Source of the DNA: Combretum micranthum
Taxonomy: Eukaryota; Streptophyta; Magnoliopsida; Myrtales; Combretaceae
DNA length: 64,000 nt
Assembly: GCA_024138025.1 (NCBI GenBank)
Contig: JAMXBD010001584.1
Span: 124,001-188,000 of the forward strand
Direction of reading: 5' to 3'
A model generated the notes under the pieces. That model ran no database searches. It saw only the letters and a list, made by a program, of their open reading frames with translations, and was not told the origin of the DNA. The position numbers and the translations under genes are program-made. This document shows positions 37,478 to 48,599 of the stretch, piece by piece (position 1 is the first letter of the stretch; each line of letters opens with the position of its first letter).

Positions 37478-37560
37478 ACCTACCCACCTTAAAGAAAGTT
37501 TTGTCCTCAAAACTTGATATGCGTACGTAGGTTTTTAGAACTTTGATGAGAAATTGTTTG
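37473..37560 (-). pseudogene. Pol C-terminal remnant of the gypsy element
   Basis: On the minus strand the frame ends SSFEDKTFFKVGRL followed by TAA. The stop codon is made by the first bases of the 3' LTR (TTG|TAA across TGTAAACCC). Endings of the FEDK-x-F-x-K-GG type, running into the polypurine tract, are typical of chromovirus-like gypsy pol (inference from family knowledge). No integrase or chromodomain precedes it, so it marks the right end of an internal deletion. This small remnant is the main evidence that the element descends from a coding parent. Confidence 0.55.
37478..37490 (-). other. Polypurine tract of the gypsy element
   Basis: Minus strand reads AAGGTGGGTAGGT immediately before the 3' LTR start TGTAAACCCC. 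This purine-rich position and sequence would prime plus-strand DNA synthesis. Confidence 0.7.
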
Positions 37561-38440
37561 TCGTAATTCATCAATATTCTTGATATTTTGATTTTCGTCT
37601 CATTTTTATTTGTTGGAACGGTATTATGATTTTATTAAATCGTTTCCTTAATCCCTATGTATCTGATACCTTCTTTAGTTTCACTTTTATAAAAGGGTTT
37701 GGAAGTTTACCGTTGTTTTTGAATTTCTTTCGTAATTTCTATTTCTCGTGTATCTTTAGTCGGTAATATTGGAATTTCGTTAATCTTGTGCTTAATATTT
37801 TATGCAATATAGCATATATAAAATCAATAAGATTTGGTTTTAGTGACTTTCAACCTTCACTTTATTTGACCTTTTTGAAGAATCTCAAACTCGACCAACA
37901 CGATAGATGACAGACGACTTTGACTTGACTCAATCTTGAATTGATGACAACTCACTATGACATGACACTGGTACATTCACTTGACGAAGGAAGGTTGTGA
38001 ATTCGCTTTCCCATTCTTATCTGAGTATATATATGATATGCACGTATAAAATAGGCAATGTTTATACTTATTCCATATTATTGTTTTATTATTTACGTGG
38101 TCATCTTGACAAGGTTTGAGGTCAAGATGAAAAATTTGGAAATTGCTTGTTGAGATTTTATCATTACAGGTCCTAGCTTTTAGGCGGTAATAGTTATACT
38201 TTTGTTGTACTTTGTTTTCGGTGTGTTCATGGTAAATGGCAATTTATTTGCTTTCTTTATTTTGATACGTGCAAAGTTTTCGACAATCATATTTTTATTC
38301 CTTCTGTATTAAGGGAAAAAGGTGATGATTACATAATCTGTGGTCATTACTAGCAAACTGTTTCTTTGGTCCTAGCGGTACGACAAGAAACTTATTATCT
38401 AAGGGTAACCTGATATCGATTCGTATTCGTGACTATCGTC
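37561..38440 (-). other. Gag to 3' end spacer, no domain seen
   Basis: About 0.9 kb between the second gag and the pol C-terminal remnant. No RT, RNase H, integrase or protease motif was found on either strand. This is where pol would lie in an autonomous relative. Confidence 0.55.
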
Positions 38441-39575
38441 CTATTCTAAAACAGCGAATTCTATCTCTTGGTTGACTTCTTCGCAAACCCACTGTCCTTG
38501 TAGTTTGTACACACATATTCCTTGTGGGGGTATCCCTGAGTATCTCCCGTTCCTATTGTCATTTCCATTCCTTGTGTCATCCATATTTTTCTTCCTAAGG
38601 CACTGCTTGGCAATATGTCCTAATTCCTTACAGATCAAACAGGTGGCAGAGGTTTCTTTGGACATCTCATGACTTTTTGATTCGGACTCCCGCAGTAGTA
38701 ACACTTGTGTTGAAGCTTGGACATTGTCTTGGTTGATGTCCCTTTTTGCATTTCCAACATTAGGTATTCAGTTTCTTTTTATCCTTCTTTCTACTTGGGC
38801 TGATCGATGTTTCGAGCTCATTGTCTTTGAGGCTTAGGCTAGGTTCACTCATAGATTCTGCCTCAATGTTCATGACATTTCCTTCTGTCCTTCTCCTTTT
38901 TTTAGCATTATCCACAATTCGTGCTCTTTCTACTAGTCCTCGGAAATCTTTGATGTCAAATTCTATCAACTTGATACGAAGGTCTTCATCCAATCCTCCT
39001 AAGAAGACTTACCTTTTTAGTTCCTCGCTATCCTTATATCATTCAGGAGCATATTGTAACAGCTTACTGAACTCTGTTTCATATTGTTCAAGACTACGGC
39101 CTCCTTGAGAAATACTTAAGAAATCTGCACTATATTGGATTCTCAAGCTTTCAGGGAAAAAGTTCTCCAAGAATTCATGCCTAAATGTCTCCTATGTGAT
39201 TGGTAGTAGCAGCTCTCTACTTTTGGATTCCCACCATATTCTTGCATTGAACCTCAGCATAAAAGTACCATATGTAAGCTGAAGGTGTTGTGGTACTTCA
39301 AAAGCATTGAAAGATCGCTCTATTTGTGTTAACCAATCATCAGCTTCATCCAGTTTTCCAAAAGCTCCATCAAAATATCGATTGCACTTAATGAACTCTG
39401 GCAACATACTCTGATACGGTTTTGGTAATGACGGCTCAGCTGGTGCTGTTTCAAACGGTGGTATTGGAATTTGTGGTGCTGCTTCTTGTGTAGGTACTGA
39501 TGTAGGCATAGCGTGGGCTTGTTGTGCGAAATTTCTTATGAGGTTGGCGAGTTTTTCGATGTTAGCTTGATCCAT
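38441..39575 (-). pseudogene. Gypsy Gag (second module) with zinc knuckle
   Basis: ATG at 39,573-39,575 starts MDQANIEKLANLIRN, then a proline-rich stretch, then the retrotransposon gag core (YFDGAFGKLDEADDWLTQIE, later MLRFNARIWWE, FLENFFPESLRIQY, QYETEFSKLLQYAP). One frame runs to about 38,760 with stops near 39,193, 39,035, 39,009 and 38,760, then shifts. Two CCHC-like knuckles follow: CWKCKKGHQPRQC (one residue short) and a canonical CLICKELGHIAKQC at 38,600-38,641. Gag would form the particle and bind RNA. The few lesions over about 380 codons fit a fairly young or recently released copy. Core sequence resembles chromovirus gag. Confidence 0.85.
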
Positions 39576-39994
39576 TCGTAGTTGGTTTGGTTGTTGAGGT
39601 CCCTCCAGGTTCTCAGGTTCTACAAGGGTATTTCTTGGTTGCGTTGTGCACGAGTACGTCTCCTATTTGTTCTACGGGTTTTATTAAGCTAGTGTGAGGG
39701 TTTTGAACTTCATTAAATCTTAGACATTTTTTGGAAAAACGATCAAGAAACATGTTAATAGAAATCGAGTACGGAAATGAGCAATTATATATAGAAGAAA
39801 TATTGAAAATTGACCGAAATCATAATAATGAAAAAGGAAATTTATATTATTAAAATAATACATGGAAACAGAAGGAAGACTTAAATACTTCCTTTACAAA
39901 AGTTCAAAGAAAGGATGCAAAACATAACAATTTCAAATCATTACATAGACAACATATACATCATCGTTTAATCCTTTTTACAAAAGCGTTTCTC
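39576..39994 (-). other. Spacer between the two gag modules
   Basis: Non-coding stretch of about 0.4 kb, A-rich near 39,780-39,900. No motif recognised. Confidence 0.5.
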
Positions 39995-40900
39995 CTATCG
40001 GTATACTAAAGCTTTTACGGAAGGTTTAGCGTCCGTTCCTGTTTCGGATTGCTCTTCATAGGGTAGGAATATTTCCTTGATTACTTGATTCCTCGTCTTC
40101 ATTTTCAGGAGCTTTTTCTTTTCCCTTGTGGTGAGATTCTGTGGCAGGATTTCGAGATGAAATTCCACATTCTCTCTTGGATGGGTCCTTTCCTTTGGTG
40201 GGTCGTCCCATAAACCTTGCGACTTTAGATCTTCGCGTACATAGAGGTACCACACCTTACACATGTAGCACGTTTCCTTAGCACTTGTAGGGTAATTCTT
40301 GGTCCTACAGATGAGACGGCTGCATACATAGCATTTCCTTATTGTTGTTGGGTAAATGTTGGCACTGTGTCTTCCCTTTGCATAACCAGAATAGATAGTG
40401 CCATTCTTCTAAGGACAATTAAGGATTTTGTGGTCCTTGTTTCCATAGAAATAGCACTTGTGCTTGCAGTTGTGGGCAACTTTTAGGGAAATGTCCTCCT
40501 TTACACTTCTAGCATTTGACTTTAGGGGTTACGAAATCCTTAAGAGGTTGGTGTTTACGCTTCTTAGCTCGGGGTTCTGGATTGGCCATGAAGGAAAGGA
40601 CTTGTGCTACTAGTGTTGCTCCGAGTTGGGGTCTTATAACCGGAGCGGGTGCAGGGTTTGTGGGTATTTGTTGTATATAAGTCCTTATCGTCTCTTCTAG
40701 ACGTCTTATGGTGGTCAAGAGTTCTCGAGTTAGATCTTGTGGTGGGGGTGCTCCTTACTCTTGTTGTGCTTCGAAAGGGATGCTTGATCGTGGCACAATT
40801 TCCTCGAGTAGCTTCCTAGACCCAAACGAAGCGGTCGTATTAGATATTTCTTTAATTCGAGTTTTACGCACAAGTTATTTTTTTTTTAAGGAAAAGAGAA
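39995..40900 (-). pseudogene. First gag module, central domain missing
   Basis: Minus-strand frames read SIPFEAQQE, a stop, then ELLTTIRRLEETIRTYIQQ and a proline-rich stretch (40,718-40,509), then directly a zinc knuckle KCKGGHFPKSC with a stop inside, and in another frame a second knuckle CYFYGNKDHKILNC with one Cys changed to Tyr. The following frame to 39,995 is lysine-rich and unrecognised. N-terminus and paired knuckles parallel the second gag module (same CX2CX3HX4C then CX2CX4HX4C order), but the retrotransposon gag core is absent. It looks like a diverged gag whose core was deleted, placed ahead of the intact-type gag. Confidence 0.6.
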
Positions 40901-41380
40901 GCGTTATAGACTTTTGTTCGTCTGATTAAAAGTTAACATAGGTACTTAATGTTATTTACCCAAGGGTTTTACTTGTAAAAGAGGCATATACTTAAATTGC
41001 TCCTAGTTGGTCTTGAATAGGGTTACTATGCATTAAGGCTTATTGATCTTGCTAAGGTAGGCTTACTATATTCATTCTATATCTAAATTCTAAGTCTCCT
41101 TCATGTTTTCTCCATATTATTCTACTATGTTCTATCTCCAAGTCATTTCTACCTTTCTTAACCTTGGGTCAACATCTTAGGGTAAATCCTCTTCATGTGA
41201 TACTTCCATTTCTTATCTTACTAAATATCCTCCGATTCTTGTATTAAATATTTCTTGTCTTCTTCTAATATTCTCCATGATAGAGTTCTATTGTTTAGCC
41301 ACAAGGATTCTTAATCATAAGATCAAATCCTATCAATCTATCCTTCTATTCTTCTTTTTCCTAATTCCCAAAACCTTGTT
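40901..41380 (-). other. Leader of the gypsy element
   Basis: Between the primer site and the first gag module. Pyrimidine-rich on the plus strand, with no domain seen. Confidence 0.6.
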
Positions 41381-41392
41381 GCTCTGATACCA
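41381..41392 (-). other. Primer-binding site (tRNA-Met type) of the gypsy element
   Basis: Minus strand reads TGGTATCAGAGC, 8 bases inside the 5' LTR end at 41,401. Complementary to the tRNA-Met 3' end, with a slightly larger gap than usual. Confidence 0.85.
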
Positions 41393-41400
41393 ACTTAAAC

Positions 41401-44400
41401 TGTCACGCCCCGAGGGGTACCCTAAACGTGGCAGTCCGCTGTTCACAATACTAAAGCCTAGGAATGACTACCTTAGTCACGCAAAGGCTTCCATATCATG
41501 TATAAGGCGTACATCACAACCAAAAGAACGCATCGGAGTAGCGTAATTTATATTGATATTAAATAAGTAACAAGGCAAAGAGAATACTTAACATAAAACA
41601 TACATATTGCATTTCAATTCTTAGAGGCATGTCCCACTTCAAATAAATATACATCACTTATCATATAGGTCATTTCATATAAAAACCTTTACAACATTAT
41701 TTCGTCTTATGATCTCATTTCCTTCATAGAAGCTTAACCATCCATTCATGACATCCTTAATGTCATGATCCTCAATTTAAGCCACGGATATACCTGTTTC
41801 AACAAAATCTATAGGGGTATAAGCTACAACTAGCTTAGTGAGATATTTCTTTTCATTCGCACCATTTTTTCAAACAAGTTTATTTATTTAATCACACATA
41901 TGCTATGCATACAATGCAACAACCACGTGATTACGCAAATATATACAGTTATCCGGAAACCATATATAGAACGAATTTACCCCTCCGTATCAATGGTTAT
42001 GGAATCGGGGTTGAAGGTCCTCGACCTTCTACTGCTAGTCCCCAGGTTCTTACCCACAGCATTCGGTTGGCTCGGCTCCAAACCCAGAGTCGCTTCCCCG
42101 AGTGATTTGGATTCTCCAAGAAGGAACATGGCCCGTGGCACCGCACGATCACAACCAATCCAACTCTACGCGTAGGAGTAGCAGCCTTCCGAAATAGATG
42201 TGACTCGATGGATGCTATGCGTGAGCGTTTTAGTTTTCTTAAGCCAAACCTTATTAAGGTTTATTAGGGGCGATCAATTAATTTAGCAAACAATAAACAA
42301 TCATACAAGTAAATAAACTAAATTATTTAAACAAGCAATTTGAGGCTGCGATATTCTTAATTCTCATTTCACACATAAACATAGAATTACACATAATCCC
42401 GAATTCCCCAAATATATTGGTTTTTATCTTTTCTTAGTATACTAATGCTACTATTTTACAAGCACTAGCAAGGTAACGAAATTAGGAGGAATAACTCAAT
42501 CGTCCATTTGCGATCTTCTTAGTCGTAGTAATCCTCGGGTAGGGTAATCTCATATCTTTCGTCACCTAGACAAAAGAAATACCCGGGATAAGTCTCTCAT
42601 GAAATTTCTATTCTTGGAGATTCTAAGCTTTTCTTAAAATCGCGGTAAAATCATATAAGAGGAAATTCCAACTTAAAATGGCCATAACTTGCTCATTTTA
42701 ACTAGGAATTTCTCATATAATATACCTTTTTCTACCTATTCGAAAAGATCTATCCATTTCTAATGTTATCTTTGTCATAAAAGGTCATTTGGGTTCCGAA
42801 AATATCGGGTACAAATTTAAAACGAATTTCTTCTAAACTTTTGCAAATCCATTTTCTAACTAAACTTTCCTTTTAAAGAAAAAACTTTTGCAACAATACA
42901 AGTATATATAGATATATATTTGATAAACACTTTGGATATATAGGCAAGCTCACTTTATATTCAAAATTTCTAATGGTAGTGTCTCAACAATTTATTTTAT
43001 AAAACAATTCTTTTTAAAGTGTTAAAACTTATTTTGATAAATTCCTTTTCAAGTATTTGGAAGAAACTTTATATTTTCATTATAAATGAGTACATTCTTG
43101 TTTTATTTCCCTCATTCCTTTTTCCAAAACAAGTAAATTTTCTTTTAACCTTAAATTTCACTTCTAGTGATAAAAGATCAATTTTTATTCAAAAAGTATA
43201 TTAGGTTATTGAAAAACCTTTTTATAATTTTGTATTAAGGATGGTTTTAGAAAATGAATCTTGTTTTCTTATATTCATTTCTAAAATATAAGCTTTTGCT
43301 TTCCAAAACTTGTTCTTTCATTTCTTTTGAAAAGAATTATCTTTATAAAATCCATTATTATTAATCTTACTTTATTTATATTCTTTTGAAAATGAGCTCC
43401 TTCTTTCAGAAATTTGAAAATCATTATTTTTCCTAAGTGGGTTTTAACTTTATGGATTGAATTCATCTTAACTTTGAAAACTAGTTTGTTTCCTTAGTTT
43501 TATTATGAAAAGAATTTGAATCTTAAGCTTTTTGTACAACTTTTAATTTTAACAATTTATTTTACTACAACTTAGGTTATCATAATATACAAGAAAATAT
43601 TTATTTCTTATGTTTCCTTAGTAAAACCATCTTTGTTATTTAAGAAAACGTTTGAGAAAAACTCATTTCATGTGTTATTGTTGATAATAACACATTATTT
43701 TGTGACAAGTTTAGTTTTAAGTTCCTTTATCATAATAAATTTCTATGTTCAAATTAGTTGAGACATTAACATTATGTAGATGCAAATATCATGAGCATAT
43801 AAAATAATAAGAACATAAGAAAATACTAGAAACAAATAATAAGCAAGAACGTAAAATATCAAGCATTGGGAACCTTAGCTTCATCAAGGAATCCCGATCA
43901 AGTATTGGAGCCTTAGCTTCATCATGGCATCCCGAGACTAAGAATGGACTAGTCCCGAAAATTTAAAGAAAATAAACGAAAGGTTGTTTGACTTGATATG
44001 GACAAGTCTAAGACTAGAAAGACTAGTCTTAATAACAACATGAAATAAATAAATTGCATAACTTGAAAGTAAATAAATAACAAATGAGCTTATATGCTCT
44101 AAATAAATATATATACATAATATACATAGTACTATATATATAAGTTAGTTTAGAAGAAAATAATCACAATAATAATAACAATATAATAAAATAGGAAGCT
44201 TATGTACAAGAACAAAACATGAACATGTTGTTGCTTTTACTACTCATATGAGTTTCAAAACAACACCATAATCATGTTAAGTTACATGACATGGATGATT
44301 AATAGATGGAAGAAATATTTACCTAAGGTATGTAAAAGGTATGAAGATGGTAGATGAAATGGGTATTATGTGAGTAGTGATATGTGGTAGATAGTTTATG

Positions 44401-45757
44401 TATGAGGGATGATTTTTGTGAGGAATTGTTTTGAGAGAGTTTTGGTAGAGAGAATTTTTGAAGAGAGAATTTATGAAGAGATTTTGAGAGAGTTTTGGTA
44501 GTAAAATGAATTGTGTGAAAGAATGGAAGAGGAAGGGGGTATTTATAGAATTTTTGGAATGAATTTTCAATGTAATAAAATAAATTGAAAAAGAAATAAA
44601 ATAGAGATTGATGGCGAGGGGGAGGCGCCGGTTTTGGTCCTTTGGGGGGGGAAAATTGTTTTTATTTTATTTGTTTGCGTAATAAAAAAGTAATGTGTAA
44701 AGTTGATGTGAATAAAGTTGTATCGGAAATGAAAAAAGTAAGAAAATAGATATATAGGTGTAAGAAATAGGTGTAAGAAAAAATAGAGATAGTAAAATAG
44801 AAATGAATAGTAGAAAAGTACTATGAATAGTAGACTAAACAATTAAAGTACCGGTAGTAATAAAAATATGCGTAATAATGCGATATCTGTAATTTTTAGC
44901 TACCGAAAAATTCTAAAACTAATATTTTTGGAATCCTTGATTTTTACGAGTCTATTAGTATAAACGGAATATTTTTAATATTCTGAGCTCCGGGGTATGA
45001 TTTTCCAGAATCGATCCCGTTTGAGTTCGAAGGACACTCGAAATTCACGAATATGATATTTTTATGTTACCCTATATTATTACGAACTATTTTAAACTAT
45101 TGAATACATTTCGTTTTCTATGGTTTGAGATTGTGGGATTGCTGGATCTTAAATACTAGGGTTCGTTATAGAATTTGTTGGCTTTAGGGTTCCGGTTTGA
45201 CTTCCGTTTCGTCGAGATATTTGCAAGATTGTATAATTTTTGAGTTTTGATCGTTTTATATTTTTAGCTCGACATTTATGCTTTATTTTATTTTATTTGT
45301 GATTATTTAATAGTTTTTAGTTCTCGGGATTGTTTAACCGAGTCTAAGATTATGAGTTGACTCAGTTTGACTTTTGGCGAAAATTGAAATTGCTGATTCC
45401 GAAATTATTGAGGGTTTTAAAATTTGGTTGTTGGTCGTCACTTGGATATATTGTCTTGATTTGCATGTTTGGAAACGGTTAAGTGATTTGATTGATGTAC
45501 GAATGTTGTTTTAACCGATAGTTGGATTTTTCTATTTTTGTTTTTTTGAGGGTTCCCTATTTCTCAAAGAAAACTCGTTTTTTTGATCTTTATTTAGAAT
45601 TAGGTTTTAACTTGGTTCGCTTTTTAGGGTTTCGTTTCTGGCGTTTGTCTTGATTTAGAATTTGGTTTTAACTTGGTCGAATTTTTTTTTTGGGATTTCA
45701 ATTTTTAAACTTTTAGAATTATTTTCTATGAATTATGAAAATTTTTGGGGGTTTACA
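41401..45757 (-). repeat. 5' LTR of the full-length gypsy element
   Basis: 4.36 kb, closely matching 33,181-37,477. TATA box intact (minus CTATAAATACC near 44,536-44,550), unlike the 3' copy. Hairpin block at about 43,860-44,035, shared core at 42,665-42,745, GC-rich cassette at about 41,995-42,180. On the plus strand the LTR end begins TGTCACG, then CCCC-GA-GGGG and GGTACC, able to pair locally. Frames at 44,319-44,842 are translated promoter sequence. Confidence 0.92.
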
Positions 45758-46748
45758 AATTTTTTTATATTTTTTCGGGTTATAAAAATATCATTTATAG
45801 CCCATATTCGCGTATTTTGATCATACTGGTAACATATTTGTTAAAATACTAAAATAATTCAAATAATTACTTAATTTTAATTATGAAAAATCTGCTACAA
45901 ATATTTGAAATAAATTTTCTAATTTTATTTTATTTTATTAAGAAAGTACTTTTACAACCCATACCTTCAAGTACACCTTACACATATCACTTCCTTTTCA
46001 CTTCAATCTTTTTACACTTCATTATCAGTTCTTGGCAGATTTTTTTTTTTTTTTTTTTTACTTCTTTTGGCTGCCATTGTCCTTATTTACTCCTATTTTG
46101 ACTAAAAATAAATATATTTCAATCCTTCTTCAAAAAGTTACATTACACATTAATTACACAATTCATTTTCAAGTCAAATTCAAACAAATTCACTCCCTCT
46201 CTCTCTTCCAAGTTCACATGAACCCCCTCCCCCCAATATCTGCCTTGTTTTATTTTTTTTTTTTGCTCCTTCAATTAATTAAAACACATTTAATACACTC
46301 ATTTTCTCTCTCTCCTTCATTTACTCACTTTTCCTTTTTCATTCCTTTGCTTTTCTCTCTTTTTTCCTCTCTTTTCTTCTTGTTCTTGTTCTTGTTCTTC
46401 AAGAAACAAGCTATCCCCACTTCTTTTATTAGCTCCCACCCATATTTCTTGAAGATTTTTAAGCAAATCTTCTTCTCAAAGCTTCCGTAGGTGATTGATG
46501 AACCAAAATTATTCTTATTTTATGAGTGCTAAAACATATGTTTGATGGTCATTTTTATTGGGAATTTAGCACTTGAATTAATAGAGTTAAGCTTTCAGGT
46601 CTTTAAAGGAGATATTTTTCAAAGAAAGCAAAGACGGGTCAAAAATGTAAAGTTTGGATCAAGAAGAACTCAACATGACAAGAACAAGCCATGTCTTTCA
46701 ACCATTACAAGAAAGAAGCAAAATTAAGGGCTAAATATTAAGCTTTTG

Positions 46749-46990
46749 GAAGACATTTATGAGACACGACCTGTCCCAAACCGTGTCTATCTGGAAAATT
46801 AACTTTACAAGGGACATTTCTAGGACAAGTCGTGTCCCAAGTCGTGTCAGTAAAGAAAAAAATGCACAGCAAGGGACATTTCTGGGACAAGCCATGTCCC
46901 TAGTCATGTCAATTTCTACATAGAGGAAAACGGCCAGACATGCTCAAGTGACACGACCTGTCTCTAAACCTGTCGATTTGACAGTCCATT
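46749..46990 (+). repeat. Four degenerate copies of a self-complementary motif
   Basis: Units spaced about 60-75 bp contain GGGACA...GGACAAG(T/C)C(G/A)TGTCCC followed by AGTCGTGTCA or variants, at about 46,749, 46,808, 46,869 and 46,945. Each can pair with itself. Confidence 0.65.
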
Positions 46991-47070
46991 AATTTTTAAG
47001 AAATGGCTTTTTTATTGAATAGTAACCCCTATTTATTAAGGAAACGTCTATTGGACATTAAAGGATGTTA

Positions 47071-47218
47071 CTTTGAAAAGCCAAAAGACCCGTAACTCCC
47101 GTAACTTCCCATTTCCTCCATAATGAGCATTCAATTCCATTATATGAGACTTTGAAAAGCCAAAAGACTCGTAACTCCCGTAACTTCCCATTTCCTCCAT
47201 CAATGAGCATTTAATTCC
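47071..47218 (+). repeat. Tandem duplication of about 73 bp
   Basis: The segment beginning actttgaaaagccaaaagac and ending near attccat occurs at 47,071-47,143 and again at about 47,148-47,218 with few differences, just upstream of the TATA box. Confidence 0.8.
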
Positions 47219-48599
47219 ATTTATGCAAAGATCATTATAAATTGAAGATGGAGAAAGAATCAATAGCAACAAGGAAGAAAGAGAGAGCACATATAGAATT
47301 CATACATAAAGTTTTTTAGAGTTTCAACAAGTCAAGATTATCTTGGATTAAAGATCCACAATTTTGAGCTTCATTTTCTCGAGTGATATCATGAATTCTA
47401 GTTTGTTTCTAGAATTTCATGTATTTTCGTTAATTACTATGGAAGAGTAATTTTTCAGATCCGAGTTTTATTGAACTCTAATTTTATCTTGTGATGATGA
47501 TTTGGGTTTAATAAAAGATTGATGTTCTTTTGTTCAATTGCATGTTTCTTAATTGTTTCTTAAATTTGTATATCCGGAATGCAAATTTATGTTTAATTTT
47601 CATTTAAGTTAATTGAAAGATTGCTTTCATGAATTAATATATGCAATTGATGAGATTCGTTTGTAATTCTAGACATAGAATAGCAAGAATTCTCTGTGAC
47701 TATTGTAATTTCAATGAGTTTATGTTCTTAATGCAGGCTTAAGTTGCTATTGATTGAGGAGAAATCCTAATTGATTAACTTAGGTTTAGAAAAATTTATA
47801 GATTCGAAAGAATTATCATTTTGCTTGAGAAACTCAACAGCTTAAGAACTAAATCAAATCTATAAATTCCAAGGATTCACATGATAAATTAGATGAAGAT
47901 AAAACCTGGATCGTTTGTGTTAATTGAATCTTTCTTGTTATTAGTGCTAGTGTATTTGTTTCTCATAGTAAATTAAATATATTTCGCAGTATATTAGTAA
48001 TAGGAAATCATCAAATTGTCGGTCACATAGTAGAGAAATGGTAATACTAGTACTTGAAATCCAGATCCTAGAAGACGACACCGGTATTAATGCTATTCTA
48101 CAATTGATAGGTACACTGCCTATTGCCTTTATAGTAAATTAATAACGTGCCTTTATAAATTTAAAACTACGCTTGAAGGTAAAATAATCATCAGTGATAT
48201 AGGTAAAGTGTAATGAAGGTTTCATGCATCAAATGACCCTCCATAAGCTTAAAAGCTTAAGATGATGATGCCAAAAAAGAAACACTCCTCTTCTCCATTA
48301 TTATTATCTTGTATCATTATTATTTTCTTGTTTAAAGTTGTTATATTTTGTAGATCTAACTTTTTGTAGCTTTGATTTTCGTTTATGCAATAGATCTTGT
48401 TATTTAAGTTATTATTTTTATTATTTGTTATGATTTATGCATAGATCCATCATCCACATGTCTATCTTAGTGATTCATGCATTTAAAACTAGTGTAGTAA
48501 ACGAGATCTAGTGTTTTGAGTTCATAAATACATTAGACTTTGTTTTATGTTCATGAGCAACTTGTAGTAGCATGATGATAGTGGGAAAGCTTTAGAAAA

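Larger units (their letters stand above)
33181..45757 (-). mobile_element. Full-length minus-strand gypsy element lacking pol
   Basis: The only unit here besides the copia element with two LTRs: 41,401-45,757 (5') and 33,181-37,477 (3'), flanked by perfect AATTT duplications at 33,176-33,180 and 45,758-45,762. Primer site (41,381-41,392) and polypurine tract (about 37,478-37,490) are in the right places. The internal region is only 3.9 kb: a partial gag module, a second gag, and a short pol C-terminus. No protease, RT, RNase H or integrase is seen. Gag type, tRNA-Met primer and long LTRs suggest a Tekay/Del-like chromovirus. Transposition would need trans-acting enzymes. The LTRs differ by a few percent by eye, so it is among the younger insertions. 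Confidence 0.92.
46540..48228 (+). mobile_element. Gypsy-type LTR (about 1.7 kb) inside the type B LTR
   Basis: Sequence absent from the matching place in the minus-strand type B copy (about 920-1,000). Reads TGATGGTCATTTTTATTGGG at the left and fades out before catcaaatgaccc at 48,228. TATA at about 47,234-47,245 (cattataaatt). A late segment 'gataggtacactgcc' (48,107) matches the LTR-like remnant at 5,680, suggesting the Tat/Athila group. Four copies of a GGACA/TGTCC-type motif lie at 46,749-46,990, and a duplication of about 73 bp at 47,071-47,218. Exact ends and TSD could not be fixed (uncertainty about 50 bp). Confidence 0.65.
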
